Assembly: GCA_028278545.1 (NCBI GenBank) | Contig: JANQED010000120.1 | Span: 186,001-250,000 of the forward strand | Direction of reading: 5' to 3' | Length of the DNA: 64,000 bases | Origin: Anaerolineales bacterium | GTDB lineage: Bacteria > Chloroflexota > Anaerolineae > Anaerolineales > UBA11858 | Shown here: positions 53,046-61,790 of the stretch, piece after piece | Layout: each line of letters begins with the position of its first letter | How positions within the stretch are numbered: the stretch's first letter is position 1 | Program-made: the position numbers and the translations under genes | The notes under the pieces: generated by a model | Databases searched by the model: none | The model's input: only the letters and a program-made list of their open reading frames with translations | What the model was told of the DNA's origin: nothing

Positions 53046-53975
53046 TTAATTCGATTCGAGCTGCGCAGCTAGGCGCTTGAGTTTCTGGCTGATTTCGCGC
53101 CACTGAACTTTCGAGATGCCCATCTTCTGACGGATTTTGTCTGATTCCATGCTGGATTGCCAGTCGGTCAGGGCGCAGGTCCAACGACACATACTGAAAG
53201 AGAGGTGCTTCTCAAGGCCGGCTTCGTTGCTCAAATCCTCCAGGAGGTACTCCAGGCGTCGCTGTGACCAGGGGAATAGCTGATCGGTGAGTTTGTATTG
53301 AGAACTGTACTCATGGTAAGCTGCCACCCAACTTTCGGGCAGCGCGATTTTGCGTTCTTTGTAGCGATGCTTCAGATTGTCATAGCGCACGAACAGCGTG
53401 GGGCCATCCTCGGCATCGAGGTGAACATGATTGGGGCTGAGGCTTAAACATTCGCTCTTCTTGATCCCCGTGGCGAGCAGCAGATCGAGCAGCGCGAAGT
53501 AACGAGTATCCGGCTTTTCTGCCTGGCGATATGCTTCAGCGACTTCATAGGCTGCTTCGACTTCTTTTGGGGTGAGTACTTCGGGGAGAGGGCTCCGCAC
53601 AGATTTTTGCACGACCTTCTCTGCCGGATCAACCAGCAGGATCCCCGCGCTGTGCAGCCAGCGAAAGAAGGCCTTTAGCGAGGTGATCCGGCGCGCCAGT
53701 GTCTTGGGGCTGCAAGGGACACCGCGCTCTTCCTGCATCCATTTCAGGAAATTGTTCAAATCGCTGGTGGTGATGCTTCCGATGGTTCGGTCTGGAGGCA
53801 GGTAAGAGGCCAGCAGCCGCATATCCCCGGTGAAGGCCTTGAGGGTGTGGGGTGAACTGCCTTGATCGTTGAGGTAAATCTCCCATCCGTGGATCGCTGG
53901 GTTGAGTGTAGTTAGGGCGGTGATGTGAGCCGTCTGTTGAGCAGTCATCCGATTCTCCATGTGCGTTTTTCGCAT
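53046..53975 (-). CDS. Tyrosine recombinase-like protein lacking catalytic residues
   Basis: About 309 residues from ATG 53975 (other ATGs at 53960 and 53948). A SAM-like N-terminal core-binding domain (WEIYLNDQGSSPHTLKAF, RRITSLKAFFRWLH) and a recombinase fold (LLDLLLATGIKKSECLSLSP) are clear. The first catalytic Arg (TGLRxSE) is Lys, the HxxRH box reads SMCRWT, and no Tyr is found in the C-terminal GISKVQWREISQKL segment. The ORF is intact, so it is probably a DNA-binding relic or repurposed protein rather than an active integrase. Confidence 0.75.
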   Translation of the reverse strand: MRKTHMENRMTAQQTAHITALTTLNPAIHGWEIYLNDQGSSPHTLKAFTGDMRLLASYLPPDRTIGSITTSDLNNFLKWMQEERGVPCSPKTLARRITSLKAFFRWLHSAGILLVDPAEKVVQKSVRSPLPEVLTPKEVEAAYEVAEAYRQAEKPDTRYFALLDLLLATGIKKSECLSLSPNHVHLDAEDGPTLFVRYDNLKHRYKERKIALPESWVAAYHEYSSQYKLTDQLFPWSQRRLEYLLEDLSNEAGLEKHLSFSMCRWTCALTDWQSSMESDKIRQKMGISKVQWREISQKLKRLAAQLESN

Positions 53976-53984
53976 AGCCAGCAA

Positions 53985-54279
53985 TGTGCGTATAGTTTAT
54001 CGCAGGGTTGAGGAGAAGTCAACAGGACTACAGTACTACTAAGAGGATGACGGCTTTGGATATTGGCGACTTACCCTGCATGAGACCGAGCTTCAAGGCA
54101 TTTACCAGAGTGTATAGGCACTCTCAAAACCCCAAGAATCGTCTGCTCGCCTGTCGTCAGGCTAAATGATATAATGCCGAAGTATTGCCCACTTTTGTTG
54201 AGCGGTTTGTGCTTTGGCAAGATGATCTTCGATCTGTTTTGCGCACATTTTTTTGAAGGATTTTCCGCGAGGTACTTAG
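53985..54279 (+). other. Gene-free interval with promoter
   Basis: No ORF or RNA recognised. The only signal is the extended -10 at 54167-54175. No copy of the tRNA-Met 3' end was seen here. Confidence 0.5.
54167..54175 (+). promoter_or_regulatory. Extended -10 promoter (TGATATAAT) of SGNH paralogue
   Basis: TGA before a perfect TATAAT (54170-54175); the 17-bp-upstream hexamer is TCGCCT, which is poor. Leader about 100 nt; GAGG precedes the ATG at 54280. Confidence 0.55.
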
Positions 54280-55401
54280 ATGTCATCGAAGAAAAAATAT
54301 CTGCTAATGAATATTGGATTGTCCTTAGCATCCATATTCATCAGTATTATTGTTGCCGAATTAGTCCTTTATCACTTCTTCCCACAACCTACATATGCGG
54401 TCAGGTACAGCGATTGGGGGTTCGAACATATCCCCAATATCTCGTTCAAACATACACCGGAGTCAAAAGAGGCCATAAGCTATATCCAATACAACTCTGA
54501 AGGGTTCCGAGGTCCTGACGAATATCAGCTCTCAGCACCAGGAGACACTCTTCGGATTGCGATCCTGGGGGATTCATACGGCGAGGGAGCGGAAGTTGAC
54601 TATCAGTTTTTGCACGGCACAGTCCTTGAAGAACTGCTCAATGAGTACCTAGCAAATTCCGATGGCCGATATCGAAAGGCGGAAGTGATTAAGGCTGGGG
54701 TCTACGCTTACGACTCCTGCCAGGAATTGAGGTTATTCGAACAACGAGTCAGGAAGTACGAACCCAAAGTTGTATTGGTAATTTATACCGGAGAGCTACA
54801 GGATAATTTGGATTTCTGTTCGTGGGATGGAAATGGTCTGCAATATCTGGATCTTGAATACACCCCGCTGCGCTATTACTACAGGTATGCGGTTGGCTAT
54901 TTAAATGCAAAATCTCACTTGCTGACCTATCTTCACAGAGTCTATAAATACAGACTTAATGCTAACCTTCATCTTCCTGAACAGCTGAACAAAACCTTTG
55001 CCTATACCCCGCCGGAAGGATATGATCTTTTAGACGAGATCAGGGAGGTCGAAAAACCAGTAAATGAATACATGAATCGAGTTGAGACAACCAAGGAACT
55101 TCCTGATAGCGAGGTACATCAACTCTTGTTCGCTATTTTTAGCAATTTCAACGAAAGCGTTCAGCAGTATGGCGGGGACTTCATCGTGATATTCAGCCAT
55201 GATGCTCCTGAAAACTATGCCCTGGCACATTTTCTCAAAGAAGAATCCATCCAATTCTTTGATTTACATACCTACATCAATGACCGCCGAACCCAAGCCG
55301 CCCATTTTCCTATCGATGGTCATTGGAACGAATATGGACACTCTATCGTCGGTCACGGATTCTATGAAGTGGTCCTGTATTTGTTGCCTCATTGGGAGTA
55401 A
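54280..55401 (+). CDS. SGNH/GDSL-like hydrolase, paralogue of the gene at 16805
   Basis: 373 residues. Anchor helix at residues 9-31, block I AILGDSYGEG with the Ser nucleophile, and the C-terminal DGHWNEYGH with Asp and His. Long identical segments are shared with the first copy, including EVDYQFLHGTVLEELLNE, IKAGVYAYDSCQELRLF and AAHFPIDGHWNEYGH. Unlike copy 1, no carbamoyltransferase or DUF5989 gene is beside it. Extracytoplasmic acyl transfer or deacylation is the likely role. Confidence 0.82.
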   Translation: MSSKKKYLLMNIGLSLASIFISIIVAELVLYHFFPQPTYAVRYSDWGFEHIPNISFKHTPESKEAISYIQYNSEGFRGPDEYQLSAPGDTLRIAILGDSYGEGAEVDYQFLHGTVLEELLNEYLANSDGRYRKAEVIKAGVYAYDSCQELRLFEQRVRKYEPKVVLVIYTGELQDNLDFCSWDGNGLQYLDLEYTPLRYYYRYAVGYLNAKSHLLTYLHRVYKYRLNANLHLPEQLNKTFAYTPPEGYDLLDEIREVEKPVNEYMNRVETTKELPDSEVHQLLFAIFSNFNESVQQYGGDFIVIFSHDAPENYALAHFLKEESIQFFDLHTYINDRRTQAAHFPIDGHWNEYGHSIVGHGFYEVVLYLLPHWE

Positions 55402-55451
55402 AACAGAAGCGTCAAAGTATCTGCCCGATTTCAAAAGATCACCTTGCCCTT

Positions 55452-55460
55452 TGGTATAAT
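55452..55460 (+). promoter_or_regulatory. Extended -10 promoter (TGGTATAAT)
   Basis: TGG before a perfect TATAAT (55455-55460), then GAGGGA 6 nt before the TTG start at 55507. This supports the TTG as the true start. Confidence 0.55.
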
Positions 55461-55506
55461 TTCCACCTGTATCAACCGGCCTGTATGTTGCTTATGAGGG
55501 AATAAC

Positions 55507-56280
55507 TTGTCCAGATTTATTAGGGCTCTACTTGTTACAGGTGTTCCACTGGGAGTTTTGAGCACACTTGTTTTCATCGGTGGCTCAGAACTCAGTTTGC
55601 TTGGCTTTGCCTTAAGCGCTGTTGGCTTGAGCTTATTGTTTGGGTTAGTCCTTGGAACCGCCGTCTATTTCTTTACCAGCAAAGTTCGCTTTTCGGTTTG
55701 GAATTTCGTTTTTTTGTTCTTTTTGATGAGTATTGTGAGTGTCACCATTGGGGGTTTTGTTTCATTGGTGGGAAATGCGCTTCCTCACGGTGATTGGAAA
55801 CAGATTCAGGAACCTCCAGAAGAGGTGGTTAGTTTCACTGGCCCTACGTGCTATAGCTTAGGAGATCAGACGGTCTATATCAGTACCGCGGGTGGGAATT
55901 TCTACTCCCATCAGTGCAAACAGAGAAATCAATGTGCGTGGAAGGAAGTGGCTGAGGTACCAGACCAGTCCTCTTTGAATATCTCGAGTTGTTCTGCGCA
56001 ATCCAGGTCGAACTATCGCCCACCTGCTCCACCTGGGGAAATAATTGCGTCTTACCAGGTAGATGACATCGGGCCAAATTGTCGAGGACAGACGAACTAT
56101 ATACTTTTGGAGGATGGGAGCATTTGGCGGTGGAATAGAGCCTCTTGTGCCGGTAGTGGGACTATTTTCTTAACGCTATTCGCAATGTTCTCTCTGATTT
56201 CCAGCTTTTTGGGTTGTATTAGTTTAGCGCTTCAAAGGGGTAGAGGTAGCTGGCGCGACCTTCATACTCTTGAGCCTTGA
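55507..56280 (+). CDS. Four-helix membrane protein, function unknown
   Basis: 257 residues from TTG 55507. Three N-terminal helices (LLVTGVPLGVLSTLVFIGG, ALSAVGLSLLFGLVLGTAVY, FLFFLMSIVSVTIGGFVSLV) and one near the C terminus (IFLTLFAMFSLISSFLGCIS). A Cys-containing loop between them (GPTCYSLGDQTVYIS, QCKQRNQCAW, SSCSAQS) is probably outside the cell. No family recognised. Located in the accessory island. Confidence 0.6.
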   Translation: MSRFIRALLVTGVPLGVLSTLVFIGGSELSLLGFALSAVGLSLLFGLVLGTAVYFFTSKVRFSVWNFVFLFFLMSIVSVTIGGFVSLVGNALPHGDWKQIQEPPEEVVSFTGPTCYSLGDQTVYISTAGGNFYSHQCKQRNQCAWKEVAEVPDQSSLNISSCSAQSRSNYRPPAPPGEIIASYQVDDIGPNCRGQTNYILLEDGSIWRWNRASCAGSGTIFLTLFAMFSLISSFLGCISLALQRGRGSWRDLHTLEP

Positions 56281-56372
56281 TGAACTGGGGGCGCGGAGAT
56301 GTTAATGTCCGCTGCAAGACCGCGTTGCCCTGCTAACGGGATGGAATGGCAGTATCCTAGAGTAAGTTATTG

Positions 56373-57008
56373 ATGCCTGAATACCGATTTGGTTATCCCA
56401 GGACATGTAGGATTTGTGAATCCTTTTCAACCGTTGGATTCAACCTTCAAGTTGCACCATTTCATAAACTTGGTGATGAGTTTCGCCTGATGTTGATTGG
56501 TCAAGACCCAACAATTACCGTAAACCCGGAGCGTGTAAAGCATGTCCTTATGTTGAATGAGCCTAACCGCCAATTATCCCGTTGGTTGCGTGATTTGTTA
56601 GGTGAGCAGAATTTCGACAGGGTAACGCTTTATGCTACAAATCTGGTGAAATGCACTTTCGAGCAAAAACCATCCAGCGTTCAAGGGGGAGCGTTGAAAT
56701 TCCTGCGACCCTATTTTGAGCATTGTAAGCATCATCTGATTGAAGAAATCCAAAGCTATCAACCGGATTTTGTACTTACGTTGGGGGAAGCTGCCCACAA
56801 GTTGTTTGTCAGCATCCTTGACAACTCAACTGATTTTGCGGATACAATGCAGGGTGCGTTTACCGGGGATTTTTTGCAAGCGTCTATTGGAGAGTGCCAC
56901 TTCGACTATTCTCCTAGTCTCCACATAAGCACTTGGCGGGTGGCCGAAGTTTATGGTGATGGGGTAAAGAAGTTCAAAGTCGGGGTTTCATCCTACTTTA
57001 ACAAATAA
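56373..57008 (+). CDS. Uracil-DNA glycosylase superfamily-like protein
   Basis: 211 residues from ATG 56373. An N-terminal CRIC pair is followed by LMLIGQDPTI, corresponding to UDG motif 1 (GQDP/GExPG type), LYATNLVKCTF as the strand with the conserved Asn, PDFVLTLGEAAHKLF, and PSLHISTWR as the equivalent of the HPS motif. The superfamily excises uracil or, in UdgX, crosslinks to DNA; activity here is uncertain. Confidence 0.6.
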   Translation: MPEYRFGYPRTCRICESFSTVGFNLQVAPFHKLGDEFRLMLIGQDPTITVNPERVKHVLMLNEPNRQLSRWLRDLLGEQNFDRVTLYATNLVKCTFEQKPSSVQGGALKFLRPYFEHCKHHLIEEIQSYQPDFVLTLGEAAHKLFVSILDNSTDFADTMQGAFTGDFLQASIGECHFDYSPSLHISTWRVAEVYGDGVKKFKVGVSSYFNK

Positions 57009-57129
57009 TAGTTGTGTATCAAGTGACCAAACAGAAAATCACTGTTGGAACGTGTTTGCAACAAGTGAAAAGGTATGATTTGAGAGATAATCCCCGCTTC
57101 TCCATGATTTTTGGATGCCCCAGTACAAA

Positions 57130-57612
57130 TTACCTATCTGAAGGCGTGTAGACAGGCGGTGGAACAAGCGCCTTTGATACAGAGCATACAGCATTTTCTT
57201 CGTTGGCAACCGAGAGCTTGCCGGCATAGAATTTCGCCTCTCCCTGGCCTGCTGGCCCTAGAATATTCCCATAGCATTTGTGCTCCATTGGGTATTGAAC
57301 ACAGTTCAAACCTGAGATATTGAAGGTGCCCAATCCAAATAGCTCTATGCTGGCGGACTTTGGAAATAGCCCCGATACGACAAACTCAATATAGGAATAA
57401 TTCGCATCTCCGGTTTTAGAGTAGAGGATTTCAAACCGGCACCAGGGGGCGTAATGCTTGGGATCAGATTGTTGAATGACTGGAACGTTGTCTTCACATT
57501 CGCCTGGCGGACATTCGGTGTTTGCATCAGCAGTTTTGAGTGAAATCTCGATGGGAAGAAGGATAATTACAACAGAAATTAAGAGCAAAATCGGGATAAT
57601 CCATTTTTTCAT
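57130..57612 (-). CDS. Exported Cys-containing protein, function unknown
   Basis: 160 residues from ATG 57612, with GGAG shortly upstream. Signal segment IIPILLLISVVIILLPI, then CPPGECEDN and a small beta domain (FEILYSKTGDANYSYIEFVVSG, ELFGLGTFNISGLNCVQYP). No family recognised. The frame could start at 57627. Confidence 0.5.
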   Translation of the reverse strand: MKKWIIPILLLISVVIILLPIEISLKTADANTECPPGECEDNVPVIQQSDPKHYAPWCRFEILYSKTGDANYSYIEFVVSGLFPKSASIELFGLGTFNISGLNCVQYPMEHKCYGNILGPAGQGEAKFYAGKLSVANEENAVCSVSKALVPPPVYTPSDR

Positions 57613-57627
57613 GGCGCTCTCCATCAT

Positions 57628-57904
57628 GTTCTGGTTCGGTGTGGTTATCCTAAAATGCAGGCGAAGGCTTGTGAGGCAAGATCAGTTCCCTGTGGATGGC
57701 CCCGATGGTGCGGGCTTTTTTGTTGTGTGAGTGGGATTATAGCATACAGTTACAAATATCTTGGCTGTTAGATATAAACAAACTATGCATAAACTTTTCT
57801 AAGGAAGCGAATCACTTGTATCAGAACGTAGACAATCATCCCCCCACCAACAAATATTCTTGTGGTTGCGTTATATGTTTTTTCACGATTGATTTTTTTA
57901 CATA
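57628..57904. other. A/T-rich gene-free interval
   Basis: I see no ORF, RNA or clear hairpin; the stretch is noticeably A/T richer than its surroundings. Confidence 0.4.
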
Positions 57905-58114
57905 CTAATAGTAATCGACATCGAATAAGACCTTAATACATTCAGCTACTAATGAATATTGAACGGATACGCTGGCGTGAATATTGCACAATTTCCTCTT
58001 CGACTGAAACAGGGGTGGCAGGGGAACACGTAGATCATTTTTGCAATATCGACAAATGATTGCTTCAGCCTGAATTTCCTCAGCACAATAGAGGCGCTTC
58101 TTGGTTTCATTCAT
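57905..58114 (-). CDS. Small degenerate zinc-ribbon protein
   Basis: 69 residues from ATG 58114, overlapping the pentapeptide gene end by 8 bp. MNETKKRLYCAEEIQAEAII and CRYCKNDL match the common zinc-ribbon CPYCAEEIQDEAxxCRYCGxDL, but the first Cys is replaced by Arg, leaving three. Most of the tail is unlike known proteins. Together with the frameshift upstream this suggests a decaying pair. Confidence 0.5.
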   Translation of the reverse strand: MNETKKRLYCAEEIQAEAIICRYCKNDLRVPLPPLFQSKRKLCNIHASVSVQYSLVAECIKVLFDVDYY

Positions 58115-58867
58115 TTTCTGGATTTTCCTGCTTTTCGCACCATTCCTCGAACTCTGCTTTCCAGTTATCTTCGCTGAGTTTTGTGCCATCGGGAAGAATT
58201 GCATCGGATAACGATTCCGTTGTTTTGAGCTGTTTTGGAGTCACTATGCATCCCTCCATTTGGGCGCTATCAAAGTTCGCGCCATTTAAATCTGCTCCCT
58301 CCAGGTTTGCTTTCTCGAGAGTTGTTGCCGCCAGCCACGCATTTCTTAGGTTTGCGTCGCGTAATTCTGATTCGTTCAGATTAGATAAGGGCAATCTTGC
58401 ATCTTCAAGATTGGACCATGATAAGCTGCTTTATCCATCCATGCATTGTAAAGCGGAGCACCTGATAGATTGGCTCCATCTAAAAATGCCCCCGTGAGAG
58501 TACCGTCATTTAGCCAATTTCTTTCTTCGAGTTGACGAGCTGCTTCGATTGCGAACGTATTGTTTGGGCTTCTAAGTTGAATAATCAGTCTCATTTTTTC
58601 TTCATTGATGATTCTAGCTTGGTTTATATTATCGATAATTAAAACTGTTACCCCAATTCCTATAAGTTCAGTGCTGATTTTTCGGTAAAAATCTGTCAAC
58701 CAAGGAATGTATGGAATACACCCATCAATATTCCCTGCCACTCCTAACCCTAGAATTATCAATGCAATAATATCCTCTAGCCCTATGAACTCCCTCACCC
58801 ATTCACGAGTCGAATAAACCCAAAACTCGAAATCAAAACACCTCTCGTCCGTAAAAGTTCGCTGCAT
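58107..58867 (-). pseudogene. Pentapeptide-repeat membrane protein, frameshifted
   Basis: Two overlapping frames form one protein. The 5' frame (from ATG 58867, or GTG 58918) has two membrane helices (EDIIALIILGLGVAG, LIGIGVTVLIIDNI) and reaches LTGAFLDGANLSGAPLYNAW before running off to a stop. The 3' frame continues with NESELRDANLRNAWLAATTL and ANLEGADLNGANFDSAQMEG. Adding one A at about 58409-58413 restores GPNLEDARLPLSNL across the junction. It is either a true 1-bp deletion or a sequencing error. Confidence 0.75.
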
Positions 58868-59139
58868 AATTTCTCGCCCTATCCTTTCCGCGTCAAACAC
58901 ATATCCCGCACCGCGCACATTGCTTATCCGCTTCTAGCTCTGGAATGTTACCAGCTTTGCCCGCAACCAGCTTATTAAAGGGCGCAGAATTTCGGAGATT
59001 CTGCCGTGCTTACTTCATAACCTTGAAGCAAGAATACCAGTTCAGTATGCTCTACTACTTTTGTCCCTGATTTGTTACGAATACTCCTAACAGATTATTC
59101 TCTGTTGGTGTCAATCTCTCCCTATCATCTCCTCACCAA

Positions 59140-59161
59140 AGCACACTCCTTCGAGCGTGCT
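59140..59161 (-). other. Hairpin downstream of tRNA-Met
   Basis: On the minus strand AGCACGCTC-GAAG-GAGTGTGCT forms a 9-bp stem with one G-U pair, about 50 nt after the tRNA. Only TTT follows, so it may be a weak terminator or processing signal. Confidence 0.4.
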
Positions 59162-59209
59162 GATTCCCTAATTATTTTCTGAGTACCCCGGTCTTTGTGG
59201 TGTCAAAGA

Positions 59210-59281
59210 TGGCGAGGGTGGGAGTCGAACCCACGGCCAAGGGCTTATGAGTCCCCTGCTCTACCACTGAGCTACCTCGCC
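59210..59281 (-). tRNA. tRNA-Met (CAT anticodon)
   Basis: 72 nt without an encoded CCA. Acceptor GGCGAGG pairs with CCTCGCC; D arm GCTC/GAGC; anticodon loop CTCATAA; T arm GTGGG-TTCGACT-CCCAC. Discriminator A. The anticodon stem GGGGA/GCCCT has an A31-G39 mismatch. Overall closest to elongator tRNA-Met; the CAT anticodon alone does not exclude the lysidine-modified Ile form. Confidence 0.92.
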
Positions 59282-59293
59282 AGGGCGGGGAGA

Positions 59294-59322
59294 ATATTAC
59301 TATGCGCCCCGGGTTTTGTCAA
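59294..59322 (-). promoter_or_regulatory. Promoter of tRNA-Met
   Basis: TTGACA (59322-59317, perfect), 17-bp spacer, TAATAT (59299-59294). The start site near 59287 is 6 nt before the tRNA. Confidence 0.65.
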
Positions 59323-59344
59323 CGAAAAATGAACCTTCGACGCC

Positions 59345-60349
59345 TTAAGGTGTAGGGCTTTTCGATGCGGCTGGCAGTCCTGCTATGGGCTCCGCTGCGT
59401 ACACTGCCCGTAAGACGGCCTGGGCGAAGACCTCTGCACCAAAGGCTCCCACTATGTTGACGTCAGCTTTTTTGGCCCCCGTTGCGAGGGCGAAGATGGT
59501 ATCCCCATCTACCATGGTATGGGCCGGGCGGATGGTGCGTGCGAGTCCATCGTGAGCCATCTGGGCGACTTTGTTGGCGCCCTCTTTGGTCAGCCTGGCA
59601 TTGGTGGCTACCACCCCGATCACCGTATTGCCTCGGCTGGCGAATCCCAGCACAGTACGGCCAACCAGAGATCGCATGATCTGGAGCGTGTCGGCGAAGT
59701 AGCCCTCGGCGCCGATATGCAGGGGGCCAACATCGGCGGCACGCGCACCGGCGATGATCTCTCCGCTGGTCGGATCGATCACGTCTCCAAAGGCGTTGAC
59801 GGCCGCCATAGCCCCCACAACCACCCCCCCGCCGATATCCATGCTGGCGCCGCCGATGCCCGCCTTCATGGCTTGTTTCGGTCCCAGGATTTTGCCCACA
59901 GTAGCCCCGGTCCCCGCCCCGACGTTGCCTTCTGCTGGGGCATCGGCGCTGGCATTTAGGCAGGCCTGATAGCCCATCTCGGGGCCGGGGCGCACATCGG
60001 CGCGGCCGATCCCCAGATCAAAGAGGATGGCTGCGGGCACAATTGGAACTTTAGCCACCCGGACATCGAAACCCACCCCTTGCTCTTCCAGGTATTGGAC
60101 GACACCGGAGGCGGAGTCCAGCCCAAAAGCAGAACCACCCGAAAGCACGACCGCATGAACCTGATCCACCAAATGGAGCGGGCGCAGCGCGTCCACCTCG
60201 CGCGTGCCCGGCGCGCCCCCGCGTTGATCTACGCCCCCAACAGCCCCCCCTGGGCACATGATCGCAGTGCAGCCGGTCAGGGCATCCAGGTCCTGCGCGT
60301 GTCCAACCTGGATGCCGGGGATGTCGGTGATAGCGTTGGTGGTTTTCAC
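59345..60349 (-). CDS. P1 family (DmpA/NylC-type) peptidase
   Basis: 334 residues. ITDIPGIQVGHAQDLDALTG, GGAPGTREVDALRP, VLSGGSAFGLDSASGVVQYL and GNVGAGTGATVGK are hallmark blocks. HTMVDGDTIFALATG contains the Thr expected to become the N-terminal nucleophile after self-cleavage (NylC type). Members hydrolyse N-terminal or cyclic/linear amides. Cytoplasmic; 22 bp after coaBC. Confidence 0.9.
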   Translation of the reverse strand: MKTTNAITDIPGIQVGHAQDLDALTGCTAIMCPGGAVGGVDQRGGAPGTREVDALRPLHLVDQVHAVVLSGGSAFGLDSASGVVQYLEEQGVGFDVRVAKVPIVPAAILFDLGIGRADVRPGPEMGYQACLNASADAPAEGNVGAGTGATVGKILGPKQAMKAGIGGASMDIGGGVVVGAMAAVNAFGDVIDPTSGEIIAGARAADVGPLHIGAEGYFADTLQIMRSLVGRTVLGFASRGNTVIGVVATNARLTKEGANKVAQMAHDGLARTIRPAHTMVDGDTIFALATGAKKADVNIVGAFGAEVFAQAVLRAVYAAEPIAGLPAASKSPTP

Positions 60350-60371
60350 GCCATGCTCCTTTGGAAAGCGT

Positions 60372-61619
60372 TTAGGAACCGTGCTCCTCGCCCAGCATGC
60401 GGATCAATCGCTGGATGATCTCGGCGGAGACTTCGGCTTTACTCATCAGGGGTAGTTCTTCCTGCTGCCCGTCAGCGTGCAACAGAGTGACGCGGTTGGT
60501 ATCGACGGCGAAGCCCGCGTCCACTGCGCTGATATTGTTTGCGGCGATCATATCTAGCCCCTTAGATTTGAGTTTATTTTGAGCATTGGCCAGCAGATCC
60601 TGAGATTCGGCGGCAAACCCGATCACTACCTCAGGATGTGCTGTTTCTGCGTGCTGATCTTTGACCTCGGATAGAATATCCGGGTTAGCCGTCAGCTCCA
60701 TGGTGGGGACTCCGGCGATCTTTTTGATCTTCTGGTCGGATTGCTGGGAAGGTCGGAAGTCGGCCACTGCCGCGGCCATGAGCAATGCATTGGCCTCCTG
60801 GCAGGCGTCCAGCGTGGCTGACCTCATCTCCTCGGCTGTGCGGACGCGGATAAATTTTGCGCCGATGGGCGGGGATAGATGCGTTGGACCACTGATCAGG
60901 GTCACTCGCGCGCCCGCGTCAAGGGCAGCCTGGGCCAGCGCAAAGCCCTGTCGGCCTGAGGCGCGGTTGCTCAGAAAGCGCACCGGGTCGAGAGGCTCTT
61001 GAGTTGCACCCGCAGTGACCACTACCTGCTGATCTCGGAGCGGGCCGTTGCGCGCCAGTTGGCAGCGCACATGGCCGATGATTTCGGTAGGCTCGGTCAT
61101 GCGCCCCTTGGCGACCAGACCCGAGGCCAAGTGTCCTTCCTCCGGCCCGATGATCACAGCTCCGCGCTCAACAAGGATGCGCAGGTTCTCCTGCGTGGCG
61201 GCGTGGCTGAACATGCCTGCATCCATAGCTGGAGCGATCATCAGTGGAGAACTGCCCTCACCGGTGCCTAGGGCCAGCGCCGTCAGGCTGAGCAGATCGT
61301 CAGCGCTGCCTAGGGCCAATTTAGCCATGGTGTGGGCGGTGGCTGGGGCGACGAGCAGCAGATCGGCCTCGTGAGCCAGACCCACATGCAGCACGTGCGC
61401 CTGCGCTCCCCACAAATCGGAGTCCGTGTAGGCTGGCTGCCCCGTCACAGATTGGAAGGTCAGCGGAGAGATGAATTCGGTAGCCGCCTTCGTGAGAATG
61501 GCGTTGACCTTCGCACCGCTCTGAGCCAGCTTACTAGCCAGGTCTGCGGCTTTGTAGACGGCGATGCTGCCGGTAACACCGAGCAGGATTTTAGCTTGAG
61601 AGAGAGGAGTGGTGATCAT
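60372..61619 (-). CDS. coaBC: Bifunctional CoaBC (PPC decarboxylase / PPC synthetase)
   Basis: 415 residues. N-terminal flavoprotein decarboxylase (CoaC): ILLGVTGSIAVYKAADLASK, HVLHVGLAHEADLLLVAPAT, and IAPAMDAGMF as the PxMNxxMW-type substrate motif. C-terminal synthetase (CoaB): VTAGATQEPLDPVRFLSNRASGR and AAAVADFRPSQ. It converts 4'-phosphopantothenate to 4'-phosphopantetheine. ATG at 61619. Confidence 0.95.
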   Translation of the reverse strand: MITTPLSQAKILLGVTGSIAVYKAADLASKLAQSGAKVNAILTKAATEFISPLTFQSVTGQPAYTDSDLWGAQAHVLHVGLAHEADLLLVAPATAHTMAKLALGSADDLLSLTALALGTGEGSSPLMIAPAMDAGMFSHAATQENLRILVERGAVIIGPEEGHLASGLVAKGRMTEPTEIIGHVRCQLARNGPLRDQQVVVTAGATQEPLDPVRFLSNRASGRQGFALAQAALDAGARVTLISGPTHLSPPIGAKFIRVRTAEEMRSATLDACQEANALLMAAAVADFRPSQQSDQKIKKIAGVPTMELTANPDILSEVKDQHAETAHPEVVIGFAAESQDLLANAQNKLKSKGLDMIAANNISAVDAGFAVDTNRVTLLHADGQQEELPLMSKAEVSAEIIQRLIRMLGEEHGS

Positions 61620-61790
61620 AACCCAATTTTACATCAAAAATGGCCTGGCGGAGATGAGAAGCATTTCTCTACAAGCTAGGCATGTGAAATGCGGCAGCTA
61701 TCCTGGTTGGTTATCCATGCTGTTCAGCGCATGGCTTCATTTACAGAATGGTTAGGAGTTGTGGAAGCGTCTTGTGTGTACATTTAGCCT

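Noticed and set aside
53985..54279. attachment-site repeat of tRNA-Met near the recombinase gene
   Set aside because: No stretch resembling the tRNA T arm or acceptor end was found there.
58115..58204. N-terminal extension of the zinc-ribbon ORF
   Set aside because: It is antisense-free but overlaps the pentapeptide coding end in another frame, and homology begins only at ATG 58114.
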